This document shows positions 33,487 through 39,826 of a stretch of 39,826 bases of DNA, one piece after another. The notes beneath the pieces were generated by a model. That model ran no database searches and was not told the DNA's origin. It worked only from the letters and a program-made list of their open reading frames with translations. The stretch covers positions 1 to 39,826 of the forward strand of contig NZ_ADFP01000009.1 in the NCBI RefSeq assembly GCF_000177335.1. Direction: 5' to 3'. How positions within the stretch are numbered: position 1 is the stretch's first letter; each line of letters starts with the position of its first letter. A program made the position numbers and the translations under genes. The stretch comes from Pyramidobacter piscolens W5455. GTDB taxonomy: Bacteria; Synergistota; Synergistia; Synergistales; Dethiosulfovibrionaceae.

Positions 33487-35004
33487 ATGGCTTTTCGGAT
33501 CGGTTTCGACAACGAGAAATACCTGAAGGAGCAAACCGCGGCCATCGCGGAACGGGTCAGGCAGAACGGCCAAAAACTTTATCTTGAATTCGGTGGCAAA
33601 CTTATCTTCGATTATCACGCGGCGCGCTGCCTTCCCGGTTTCGACCCAAATGTAAAGATGCGCCTGCTGGAAAGTTTCCGCGACGAGGCGGAAGTCATCA
33701 TCTGCCTCTATGCGGGAGACGTCGAACGCAAAAAAATCCGCGCCGACTTCGGCACCACGTACGATTCCGAAGTCCTCCGCCTGATCGACGAATTCACGCA
33801 GCGCGGCCTGCACGTGGCCGGAGTGGTCATCACCCGTTTCGAAGGGCAGCCCACCGTCCAGAACTTCCGCAGGCGCCTCGAGAATCGCGGCATCGCCGTT
33901 TATACGCATTACGCCACCGAAGGCTATCCCACCGACGTGGACACCATCGTCAGCGAAGAAGGGTACGGGCGCAACGACTACATCCCCACGACCAAACCGA
34001 TCGTCGTCGTCACCGCGCCGGGCCCCGGCAGCGGCAAACTGGCGACGTGCCTTTCGCAAATCTATCACGATTACAAACGAGGGATCCATTCGGGCTATTC
34101 GAAATACGAGAGTTTCCCCGTCTGGAACCTGCCGCTCAAGCATCCGCTGAATCTGGCCTATGAGGCGGCAACCGCCGACCTCGGCGACGTCAATCTGATC
34201 GACCATTTTCATCTCGAGGCCTACGACCGAAAGACCGTGAATTACAATCGCGATCTGGAAGCCTTCCCCATCCTCCAGCGGATCCTCTGCCGCATTACCG
34301 GCGGCGACGCCGGGTACAAGTCCCCCACGGATATGGGCGTCAACCGGATCGCCTGGGGGATCGTCGACGACGGCGCCGTGCGCGAAGCCTCCTGCCAGGA
34401 GATCATTCGCCGCTATTTCCGCACTTCCTGCGAAGTCGCTCTCGGCCAGGCGGATAAAAATTGCCTGCAGCGCATCAGCCTGATCATGAAAGAGCTGGAT
34501 CTTCTGCCCGAATACCGCCGCGTGGTGATTCCGGCGCGGGAAGCGGTCAAAGAAGGACAGGCGCGCGGCAAAGGCGACGGCGGCATCTTTACCGGGGCGG
34601 CCATCGAACTTGCCGACGGCACGATCGTGACGGGAAAGAACTCTCCGCTGCTCCATTCTTCTTCCAGCGCCGTGCTGAACGCGGCCAAAATCCTCGCCCA
34701 CATTCCCGACGATATCGACTTGCTGCCGCACAACATCCTCCAGTCGCTTTCATACTTCAAGAAGGAGATTTTCGGCGAGAACAAGCTGGCCCTCGACCTC
34801 GAAGAAACTTTGCTCGCCCTCAGCATCAGCGCCACTTCCAATCCCGCCGCCGCCGCCGCGGTGGAACAGCTGCGCAATCTGAGAAACCGGGAGTGTCACC
34901 TTTCGCACATCCCGACGCCTGGCGACGAGAGCGGTTTCCGCAAACTGGGCATGAATCTCACGAGTGATCCGTCTTTCTCAAGCAAAAGTCTTTTCGACGA
35001 GTAA
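33487..35004 (+). CDS. DUF1846 domain protein
   Basis: Protein of 505 residues of the DUF1846 family: RIGFDNEKYLKEQTAAI near the start, KLYLEFGGKL, CLYAGDVERKKIRADFG, VVVVTAPGPGSGKLATCLSQIYHDYKRG (a phosphate-binding-looking loop), IVDDGAVREASCQEIIRRYFR and GAAIELADGTIVTGKNSPLLHSSSSAVLNA. Function is not established in the family. Start MAFRIGFD at 33487 follows ychJ by eight bases with no clear SD, so reinitiation after ychJ may be how it is translated. Its own terminator follows. Confidence 0.92.
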   Translation: MAFRIGFDNEKYLKEQTAAIAERVRQNGQKLYLEFGGKLIFDYHAARCLPGFDPNVKMRLLESFRDEAEVIICLYAGDVERKKIRADFGTTYDSEVLRLIDEFTQRGLHVAGVVITRFEGQPTVQNFRRRLENRGIAVYTHYATEGYPTDVDTIVSEEGYGRNDYIPTTKPIVVVTAPGPGSGKLATCLSQIYHDYKRGIHSGYSKYESFPVWNLPLKHPLNLAYEAATADLGDVNLIDHFHLEAYDRKTVNYNRDLEAFPILQRILCRITGGDAGYKSPTDMGVNRIAWGIVDDGAVREASCQEIIRRYFRTSCEVALGQADKNCLQRISLIMKELDLLPEYRRVVIPAREAVKEGQARGKGDGGIFTGAAIELADGTIVTGKNSPLLHSSSSAVLNAAKILAHIPDDIDLLPHNILQSLSYFKKEIFGENKLALDLEETLLALSISATSNPAAAAAVEQLRNLRNRECHLSHIPTPGDESGFRKLGMNLTSDPSFSSKSLFDE

Positions 35005-35034
35005 AAGCCGACGGCGCGCCGCCGGCTTTTCTTT
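35003..35034 (+). terminator. Intrinsic terminator of the DUF1846 gene
   Basis: AAAAGCCG-CGGC stem against GCCG-CGGCTTTT (35003-35015 with 35018-35030) then CTTT. It begins inside the stop codon region. Confidence 0.85.
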
Positions 35035-35035
35035 A

Positions 35036-35044
35036 TGCTAAAAT
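35036..35044 (+). promoter_or_regulatory. Extended -10 promoter of the secreted-protein gene
   Basis: TGCTAAAAT right after the DUF1846 terminator, with a start near 35051. The same nine bases make up the -10 of both DUF3798 genes. Confidence 0.5.
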
Positions 35045-35090
35045 TGACTGACACTGAACAGGAGCTTTCGAGTCTCAGGAGGTGATCCTT

Positions 35091-35675
35091 TTGGCTTTCA
35101 CGGCCAGAAAATCCTTTGTTGCGGCCGGCGCGCTTTTTCTCGTCTGTTCTTCATTCTCCGCGGCGCGCGCCGTCCCAGACGCCAGCGTCACGGCCACAAC
35201 GATTCCGCATGTTCCGGCAGCAGAGAGCCAGGACCATCACCGCTCTTCCCCGGAGCCTGCGCAGCTTCCTCACTTTAAGGGCGTCGGCAACGCCCACGGC
35301 AAAGTCGAGACGGGCTTTGTGCGCGAAGAGAAGTCTCGCGAATTTCTCGAGGACAAAGATCGGCAGAGCGGGATCAAATTTTCCCCAGAAATCCAAAAAT
35401 TTGTCGAGCGCGCCGGCAAAACGATCACGGACATCGACGAAGCGACTTTGAACGCCGTGCAGGCACCGCTCGGTCTTTTGGGGATTGAGGCCGAAAGCGC
35501 GAGAATCCGCCCATCCCACGGCGGCGTCGGCCTGGGGATTTCGATAAAACTGGATAAAAAGAAAGAGCACGCGGAGAATAAAAACGGAGCCGTGCCGGCA
35601 CGCCATGGGGAAAACGAACTCTACGAGCTCCTCGCGCCTCAAAACGACGGCCCCCATTCTCCGTCCGGCTTTTAG
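35091..35675 (+). CDS. Secreted protein of unknown function
   Basis: Protein of 194 residues with a Sec signal peptide (about 1-27, ending SAARA). The mature part is low-complexity to about residue 70, then charged with a helical-looking segment EIQKFVERAGKTITDIDEATLNAVQ and GGVGLGISIKLD. No recognisable domain. Start is a TTG at 35091: AGGAGGTGATCC at 35077-35088 matches the canonical 16S 3' end over 12 bases and leaves eight bases to the TTG. A GTG at 35082 lies inside that SD and is unlikely. A small membrane protein gene follows 17 bases after the stop. Confidence 0.8.
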   Translation: MAFTARKSFVAAGALFLVCSSFSAARAVPDASVTATTIPHVPAAESQDHHRSSPEPAQLPHFKGVGNAHGKVETGFVREEKSREFLEDKDRQSGIKFSPEIQKFVERAGKTITDIDEATLNAVQAPLGLLGIEAESARIRPSHGGVGLGISIKLDKKKEHAENKNGAVPARHGENELYELLAPQNDGPHSPSGF

Positions 35676-35692
35676 AAAAGGAGACCATGCAT

Positions 35693-35863
35693 ATGTTCAC
35701 TTCTACGATAGCGCCATTGATCCTTTGTCTCTGTGCCCTGGCATTTTTCTGGCTGGGTTTTTCCTTTCGGCGCGCCGGCCGTCCGGGAAAAGCGGCGTTC
35801 GACTTCGTCTGCGGTTTCTCCCTGCTCGTCGTGCTCTACTACGTTATGACCGAATTTCGCTAA
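35693..35863 (+). CDS. Small two-helix membrane protein, 56 residues
   Basis: Begins MFTSTIAPLILCLCALAFFW (first helix, about 4-23), a basic turn SFRRAGRPGKAAF, then FVCGFSLLVVLYYVMTEFR (second helix). AAAGGAG lies nine bases before the ATG at 35693; an ATG two codons earlier is only three bases away. Coding frame is supported by the SD, the terminator directly after the stop, and a clear transmembrane pattern. No family recognised. It is probably cotranscribed with the secreted protein upstream. Confidence 0.7.
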   Translation: MFTSTIAPLILCLCALAFFWLGFSFRRAGRPGKAAFDFVCGFSLLVVLYYVMTEFR

Positions 35864-35873
35864 GCCGGGTGAC

Positions 35874-35914
35874 AGAGGAATGCAGAGTGAAATCTGCGTT
35901 CCTCTTTGATTTTT
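35874..35914 (+). terminator. Intrinsic terminator of the 56-residue membrane protein gene
   Basis: AGAGGAA-GCAGA arm (35874-35886) with TCTGC-TTCCTCT (35893-35905), then TTGATTTTT. Eleven bases after the stop codon. Confidence 0.85.
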
Positions 35915-35929
35915 GCCGGGAGCCCCAAC

Positions 35930-35958
35930 TTGTACTTTAGAGGAATCTGCGGTATCAT
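35930..35958 (+). promoter_or_regulatory. Promoter of typA
   Basis: TTGTAC (35930-35935), exactly 17 bases, then TATCAT (35953-35958). Leader to the typA ATG about 52 bases. Confidence 0.6.
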
Positions 35959-36016
35959 TCATTTTTTGAAAGGCATCTTTCAGCAGCAGCAATCCGGCAA
36001 AGTAAGGAGCATTCTT

Positions 36017-37891
36017 ATGTATTCAGTAGACAAAATTCGAAATCTCGCGATCGTGGCTCATATCGACCACGGCAAGACCACGCTGATCGACTCGATTTTC
36101 CGCGGCGCCCACACGTTCCGTGAAAACGCTCAGATCGCGGAGCGCGTTATGGACAGCGGCGAACTCGAACGCGAGCGCGGCATCACGATCACGTCCAAAC
36201 ATTGCACCGTCGAATGGAACGGATATCTGATCAACATCATCGACACGCCCGGGCACGCGGACTTCTCCGGTGAAGTCGAACGCGTTCTGTCGATGGTCGA
36301 CAGCGTTCTCCTTCTGGTCGACGCCAACGAAGGCCCCATGCCCCAGACGCGTTACGTCCTTTCCCGAGCGCTGGCCATGGGGCTGAAGCCGATTGTCATC
36401 ATCAACAAGGTGGATCGTCCTGCAGCGACGCCTTACCAAGCGCTCGAGAAAACTTTCGATCTGTTTCTCGAACTCGGCGCTACGGACGAGCAGGCCGATT
36501 TTCCCGTGCTCTACGGTTCGGGGCTGTCCGGTTGGCTGGTGCGCGATCTCGAAAAAGACGCCCACGAAGGGATGGATGCCTTGTTTCAGACCATCGTCGA
36601 CAGGGTTCCGCCGCCTCCCGCCACCGCCGACAAACCATTTCTCATGCAGGTCAGCACGCTTGCCTGGAACGATTATGTCGGACAGATCGCCTGCGGCCGC
36701 GTCGTCGCGGGGACGCTGCACAAGAACGACGCGTTCGTTCACAGCCGCACCAAATGGATCGACGAGAACGACCGTAAAAAAGGCTGGGAGACGGTTTCCT
36801 CCAATCAGGAAAAAGCCGTGCATCTCTGGGTCACGCGCGGCCTTGAACGCGTAGAGGTCGACGAGGTTTTCGCCGGCGACATTGTCTGGCTTTCCGGTCC
36901 CAAGTCGATCAGCATCGGCGATACGATGGCCTCCGAAGCGCTGAACGGCGAAACGCTCCACCCGCTTGACATCGAAGAGCCGACGGTTTCCATGTTTTTC
37001 CTCGTCAACAACAGCCCCTTTGCCGGACGCGACGGCGCGCCGCTGACGCTGCGCCAGCTCAAAGCCCGGCTCGAGCGCGAGTGCCAAACGAACGTCGCCC
37101 TGAGAGTCGAAGATCTGGGACGTCCCGACGGCCTGAAGGTTTCCGGACGCGGCGAGCTGCAGATGGCCATCCTGGTGGAACAAATGCTCCGCGAAGGCTC
37201 GGAACTCTGCGTTTCCCGTCCCGAAGTCATCACCAAGACCGACGAGTCGGGGCACCTTCTCGAGCCGATCGAACAGCTGATCGTCGACGTTCCCGAAGCG
37301 TATCAGGGAGTCGTCATCGAGAAACTGGCGGGGCGCAAGGCCGAAATGATCAGCATGAACAATCTTTCCACGGGAACCGTCCGTATGGAATTCGACATTC
37401 CCACCCGCGGGCTGCTGGGGTACCGCAACACATTTTTGACGGACACGCGCGGCCTTGGCATCATGTCTTCGCGTTTCCGCGGCTACGACCTGTGGCGCGG
37501 CGAAGTCGTCAGCCGCAACAGAGGCTCAATGGTCAGCATGGACACGGGAACGGCGACGAGCTATCAGCTGGAGAACCTTCAGGAGCGCGGCACGCTCTTT
37601 ATCAGTCCCGGCGCGGAAGTTTACGCCGGCGAAGTGATCGGCGAGCATTCCCGCCCCAACGACATTCCCTGCAATCCTACCAAAAGAAAAGCCCAGACGA
37701 ACTACCGCTCGTCGACCAAAGAAATGGGAATCCACCTCGACGTTCCCAGAACGATCGTTCTGGACCGGGCGCTGGAATGGATCGCAGACGACGAACTCGT
37801 GGAGGCCACGCCCAAAGAAGTGCGCATCCGCAAGACGATTCTCGATATGACCGAACGCAAGAAGGCCGAAAAGATCAAAAACGAAGCTTGA
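36017..37891 (+). CDS. typA: Ribosome-associated translational GTPase TypA/BipA
   Basis: GTPase of 624 residues related to EF-G. G1 AHIDHGKTT at 14-22, RGITITSKH (switch I), DTPGHADF (G3) and NKVD (G4), then domain II, domain III, and the BipA-specific C-terminal domain ([23 protein letters not shown] ... [17 protein letters not shown]). Acts in 50S assembly and stress adaptation. ATG at 36017 with AAGGAG eight bases upstream; the open frame extends to 35906 but without a start of quality. Followed 18 bases later by gpsA. Confidence 0.97.
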   Translation: MYSVDKIRNLAIVAHIDHGKTTLIDSIFRGAHTFRENAQIAERVMDSGELERERGITITSKHCTVEWNGYLINIIDTPGHADFSGEVERVLSMVDSVLLLVDANEGPMPQTRYVLSRALAMGLKPIVIINKVDRPAATPYQALEKTFDLFLELGATDEQADFPVLYGSGLSGWLVRDLEKDAHEGMDALFQTIVDRVPPPPATADKPFLMQVSTLAWNDYVGQIACGRVVAGTLHKNDAFVHSRTKWIDENDRKKGWETVSSNQEKAVHLWVTRGLERVEVDEVFAGDIVWLSGPKSISIGDTMASEALNGETLHPLDIEEPTVSMFFLVNNSPFAGRDGAPLTLRQLKARLERECQTNVALRVEDLGRPDGLKVSGRGELQMAILVEQMLREGSELCVSRPEVITKTDESGHLLEPIEQLIVDVPEAYQGVVIEKLAGRKAEMISMNNLSTGTVRMEFDIPTRGLLGYRNTFLTDTRGLGIMSSRFRGYDLWRGEVVSRNRGSMVSMDTGTATSYQLENLQERGTLFISPGAEVYAGEVIGEHSRPNDIPCNPTKRKAQTNYRSSTKEMGIHLDVPRTIVLDRALEWIADDELVEATPKEVRIRKTILDMTERKKAEKIKNEA

Positions 37892-37909
37892 CATTAAGGA
37901 GCGATTCAC

Positions 37910-38914
37910 GTGAACAGCAAAGTCACAGTTTGGGGAAACGGCACGTGGGGAACCGCGCTGGCGCAGAGCCTCGCCCGCAGCGGTCATGAAGTCTGCCTTT
38001 GGTGTTTCGTCGAAGAGCAGGCGCGCGCCATCAACGCGAACGGCTACAATCCTTCTTATCTCCAGGATTTCCAGCTTTCTCCGCTGATCCACGCCGCGCA
38101 CGCGCTGCAGGAAGCGGCAGAGTTTTCCGACTACTGGCTTTTCGTCACCCCCACGCAGTTCCTGCGCGCGACGCTGGAAAAGCTCGTTCCTTTTTATACG
38201 CCGAAAGTCGAAATCGCCAACGCGGCCAAAGGCGTTGAGATACGTTCGTTAAAGCTTATAAGCCAGCTGATGGAAGAATTTTTCCCGGGAGCGGCCTACA
38301 CGGCCCTTTCAGGGCCAAGCCACGCGGAAGAAGTGATCCGCGACTTGCCGATGGCGCTCGTTTCCGCGTCGCTGAACCGGGAATCCGCGGCGCTCTGGCA
38401 AAAACTCTTCAACAGAGAGACATTCCGCGTTTATACGAACCCGGACGTGACCGGAGTGGAAGTCGGCGGCGCCGTGAAAAACGTCGTCGCCATCGCCTCG
38501 GGACTTCTCCACAGTCTGGAGATGGGCGACAACGCCACGGCGGCGATGGTCACGCGCGGCCTTTCGGAAATCACCCGTCTGGGAGTCGCGCTGGGCGGCC
38601 GTCCCCAGACTTTTTCCGGCCTCGCCGGCATAGGCGATTTGATGGTCACAGCCTACAGCCGCCACTCGCGCAACTTTCGCCTTGGCGAGATGATCGGCCG
38701 CGGGATGACGCTGGACGAGGCCGCGGCCGCGCTTGGCCAGGTGGCCGAAGGGGCTTATACCGTAAAAGCCGTCAAGGAACTCGCGGAAAAGTTCTCCGTC
38801 GAAATGCCGATCTCTTCCGCAGTCCATGAGGTGCTTTACGGCCGCCTCGATCTCAAAGACGCCTTGCAGAATTTGCTGACTCGCGATCCCAAACCGGAAT
38901 ATCCCCTTTTTTAG
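37910..38914 (+). CDS. gpsA: NAD(P)-dependent glycerol-3-phosphate dehydrogenase
   Basis: Cytoplasmic enzyme of 334 residues reducing dihydroxyacetone phosphate to sn-glycerol-3-phosphate for phospholipids. N-terminal dinucleotide-binding GNGTWGTALA at 9-18, ANAAKGVE, ALSGPSHAEEV, EVGGAVKNVVAIASG with the catalytic Lys, and GLAGIGDLMVT near the middle. GTG start with AAGGAG nine bases upstream. Its product feeds PlsC-type acylation (plsC lies at 19164). Confidence 0.97.
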   Translation: MNSKVTVWGNGTWGTALAQSLARSGHEVCLWCFVEEQARAINANGYNPSYLQDFQLSPLIHAAHALQEAAEFSDYWLFVTPTQFLRATLEKLVPFYTPKVEIANAAKGVEIRSLKLISQLMEEFFPGAAYTALSGPSHAEEVIRDLPMALVSASLNRESAALWQKLFNRETFRVYTNPDVTGVEVGGAVKNVVAIASGLLHSLEMGDNATAAMVTRGLSEITRLGVALGGRPQTFSGLAGIGDLMVTAYSRHSRNFRLGEMIGRGMTLDEAAAALGQVAEGAYTVKAVKELAEKFSVEMPISSAVHEVLYGRLDLKDALQNLLTRDPKPEYPLF

Positions 38915-38944
38915 GCGCACTCCATTTGACACAAAAGCTAACTC

Positions 38945-38973
38945 TTGCGCATGTCAAAGACTTATTGTAAACT
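38945..38973 (+). promoter_or_regulatory. Possible promoter and dyad ahead of the ferredoxin gene
   Basis: TTGCGC (38945-38950), 17 bases, TAAACT (38968-38973). A TTTGACA at 38925-38931 and its inverted copy TGTCAAA at 38952-38958 flank the -35 and could be an operator. Both readings are tentative. Confidence 0.4.
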
Positions 38974-39009
38974 TTGGTCAATGACAAAAAGCGAAGGAGG
39001 TGCAACAGA

Positions 39010-39180
39010 ATGGCTGCTAAGGTTAACGTCGACACCTGCGTCGGCTGTGGCGCGTGTGAAGGTGCCTGCCCCGTGGAGGCGATCACTCTTGAGGACGGCA
39101 AGTCCAAAGTCGATGAGAGCAAGTGCGTGGAGTGCGGTTCCTGCGTCAGCGCTTGCCCCGTCGAAGCAATCTCCCTGTAA
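39010..39180 (+). CDS. 2[4Fe-4S] ferredoxin
   Basis: Electron carrier of 56 residues, clostridial type: CVGCGACEGACP (C10, 13, 16, 20) and CVECGSCVSACP (C39, 42, 45, 49), the two halves mirroring each other. GAAGGAGGTG provides a very strong SD six bases before the ATG at 39010. Central redox partner in anaerobic metabolism. Monocistronic with its own terminator. Confidence 0.97.
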   Translation: MAAKVNVDTCVGCGACEGACPVEAITLEDGKSKVDESKCVECGSCVSACPVEAISL

Positions 39181-39189
39181 GAAATATCG

Positions 39190-39221
39190 GGCCGTTCCCC
39201 AACGAACGGCCTTGTTTTTTT
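39190..39221 (+). terminator. Intrinsic terminator of the ferredoxin gene
   Basis: Perfect 8-bp GGCCGTTC/GAACGGCC stem (39190-39197 with 39204-39211) then TTGTTTTTTTT. Nine bases after the stop. Confidence 0.9.
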
Positions 39222-39222
39222 T

Positions 39223-39263
39223 GCAAACGAAAACCACCGGCGCTGCCGGTGGTTTTCGTTTGC
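39223..39263. repeat. Perfect 19-bp inverted repeat
   Basis: Positions 39223-39241 pair perfectly with 39245-39263, loop of three bases. No long T tract on the minus strand side. Stacked directly behind the ferredoxin terminator. Confidence 0.8.
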
Positions 39264-39270
39264 ATCAAGA

Positions 39271-39315
39271 GAGCCTCCCTTCCCCCCTCGCTCTCGCAAG
39301 GGGAAAGGGAGGCTC
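39271..39315. repeat. Imperfect inverted repeat, purine/pyrimidine-rich arms
   Basis: GAGCCTCCCTT at 39271-39281 pairs with AAGGGAGGCTC at 39305-39315, with CCCC/GGGG inside. It sits 12 bases after the stop of the minus-strand membrane gene and could serve as its terminator, but no T run follows on that strand. Confidence 0.7.
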
Positions 39316-39327
39316 CACAGAGACCAT

Positions 39328-39717
39328 CTATTTTTTACCCTTCCGTTTGGCAAGAAGGGAGAGCGGCTTCTTCAAGAAGGCCAATTTCAAGGATCCGGTC
39401 GTCATATCCTCAACAGGCTGGACCAACGCGGAACTTTCCTCCGCTTCAAAGGACGCGTTGCCGTTTTCCGCCCCTGCGGGCACAAAAAGGCTCAGATTGA
39501 CGTTGAATCTCCTCCCCACGTCCCCCGCCAGCAAAAACAGCAGCCACGTTCCCGCGTAAAGAAGAACCAGCGAGGAATCCACGAGGATCGCCATCAGGCA
39601 AAGAATGCCCAGCAGCACGCGCAGCGCCAGAGGATTGACCTTTTTCCTCCTCAATTTCGCCAGGCCCAGCACCGCCAGAAATCCCAGCGCCAGACACTCG
39701 AACAAGCGTTTGATCAT
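39328..39717 (-). CDS. Small integral membrane protein, unknown function
   Basis: Protein of 129 residues with three close hydrophobic segments (about 6-21, 31-46, 48-65), then a polar acidic stretch and a basic end (KKPLSLLAKRKGKK). No family recognised. The ATG at 39717 has GAGGTGAG a few bases upstream, and a strong extended -10 promoter lies 59 bases before it; a start 12 codons upstream has no SD. Probably monocistronic. Confidence 0.72.
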   Translation of the reverse strand: MIKRLFECLALGFLAVLGLAKLRRKKVNPLALRVLLGILCLMAILVDSSLVLLYAGTWLLFLLAGDVGRRFNVNLSLFVPAGAENGNASFEAEESSALVQPVEDMTTGSLKLAFLKKPLSLLAKRKGKK

Positions 39718-39782
39718 CGATCTCACCTCATTAAAGTTTTTCTCAAACGGCACATGAAAACGCCTGTGCTCCGACCGTAAAA

Positions 39783-39812
39783 ATTATACCAGCATTCACC
39801 CCCAAAGGACAA
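39783..39812 (-). promoter_or_regulatory. Promoter of the small membrane protein gene
   Basis: Minus strand: TTGTCC (39807-39812), 18 bases, TGG-TATAAT (39783-39791). Perfect extended -10 with a fair -35. Confidence 0.7.
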
Positions 39813-39826
39813 CTTTTCCGCATCGG

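Overview
The window looks like chromosomal sequence from a GC-rich diderm anaerobe, most likely Synergistota (Pyramidobacter/Jonquetella-like). This is inferred from gene content, not from a search: a lipid A-type acyltransferase and a type V secretion ESPR start imply an outer membrane. DUF3798-type binding proteins, an 8-Fe ferredoxin, RemA/DUF370, a RicT/PSP1 protein and class II fructose bisphosphatase fit that lineage. Most genes are housekeeping and read on the minus strand from 1 to about 29.7 kb. From 29.8 kb to 39.2 kb nearly all read on the plus strand. No tRNA, rRNA, CRISPR array or insertion sequence was seen.

Layout. 1-41: the first codons of a minus-strand surface autotransporter that runs off the window. 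209-350: a free-standing small RNA candidate with its own promoter and terminator on the plus strand. 410-3110: ClC channel, YqgF-like nuclease and LpxL-like acyltransferase. 3214-4749: gpmA and rpsD, each with its own promoter and terminator. 4915-12146: an uncharacterised ABC importer locus with two tandem DUF3798 binding proteins, a double ATPase, two permeases and a small membrane-anchored protein; the last four genes overlap by a few bases. 12419-12694: HU.

12793-23344: a compact eleven-gene run (nif3-like, scpA, scpB, rluB, cmk, plsC, hflX, yicC, remA, gmk, rpoZ, priA, der) with overlapping or nearly touching genes, apparently transcribed from an extended -10 promoter at 23450. It couples chromosome condensation, ribosome maturation, nucleotide kinases and replication restart. 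23615-29711: glpX, purB, ftsY, ricT, holB, tmk, again tightly packed.

29826-39180 (plus): two translationally coupled M20 peptidases (the second AbgA-like), a YchJ protein and DUF1846, a secreted protein of unknown function with a 56-residue membrane protein after it, typA, gpsA and an 8-Fe ferredoxin. A Nudix hydrolase (32383-32769) and a small membrane protein (39328-39717) read in the opposite direction.

Most notable: a PriA homologue that has lost its Walker A and most other helicase motifs but keeps all eight zinc cysteines; the orphan small RNA; the DUF3798 importer with mosaic paralogues; a RicT with a long charged tail; and repeated use of TGnTATAAT-type extended -10 promoters.
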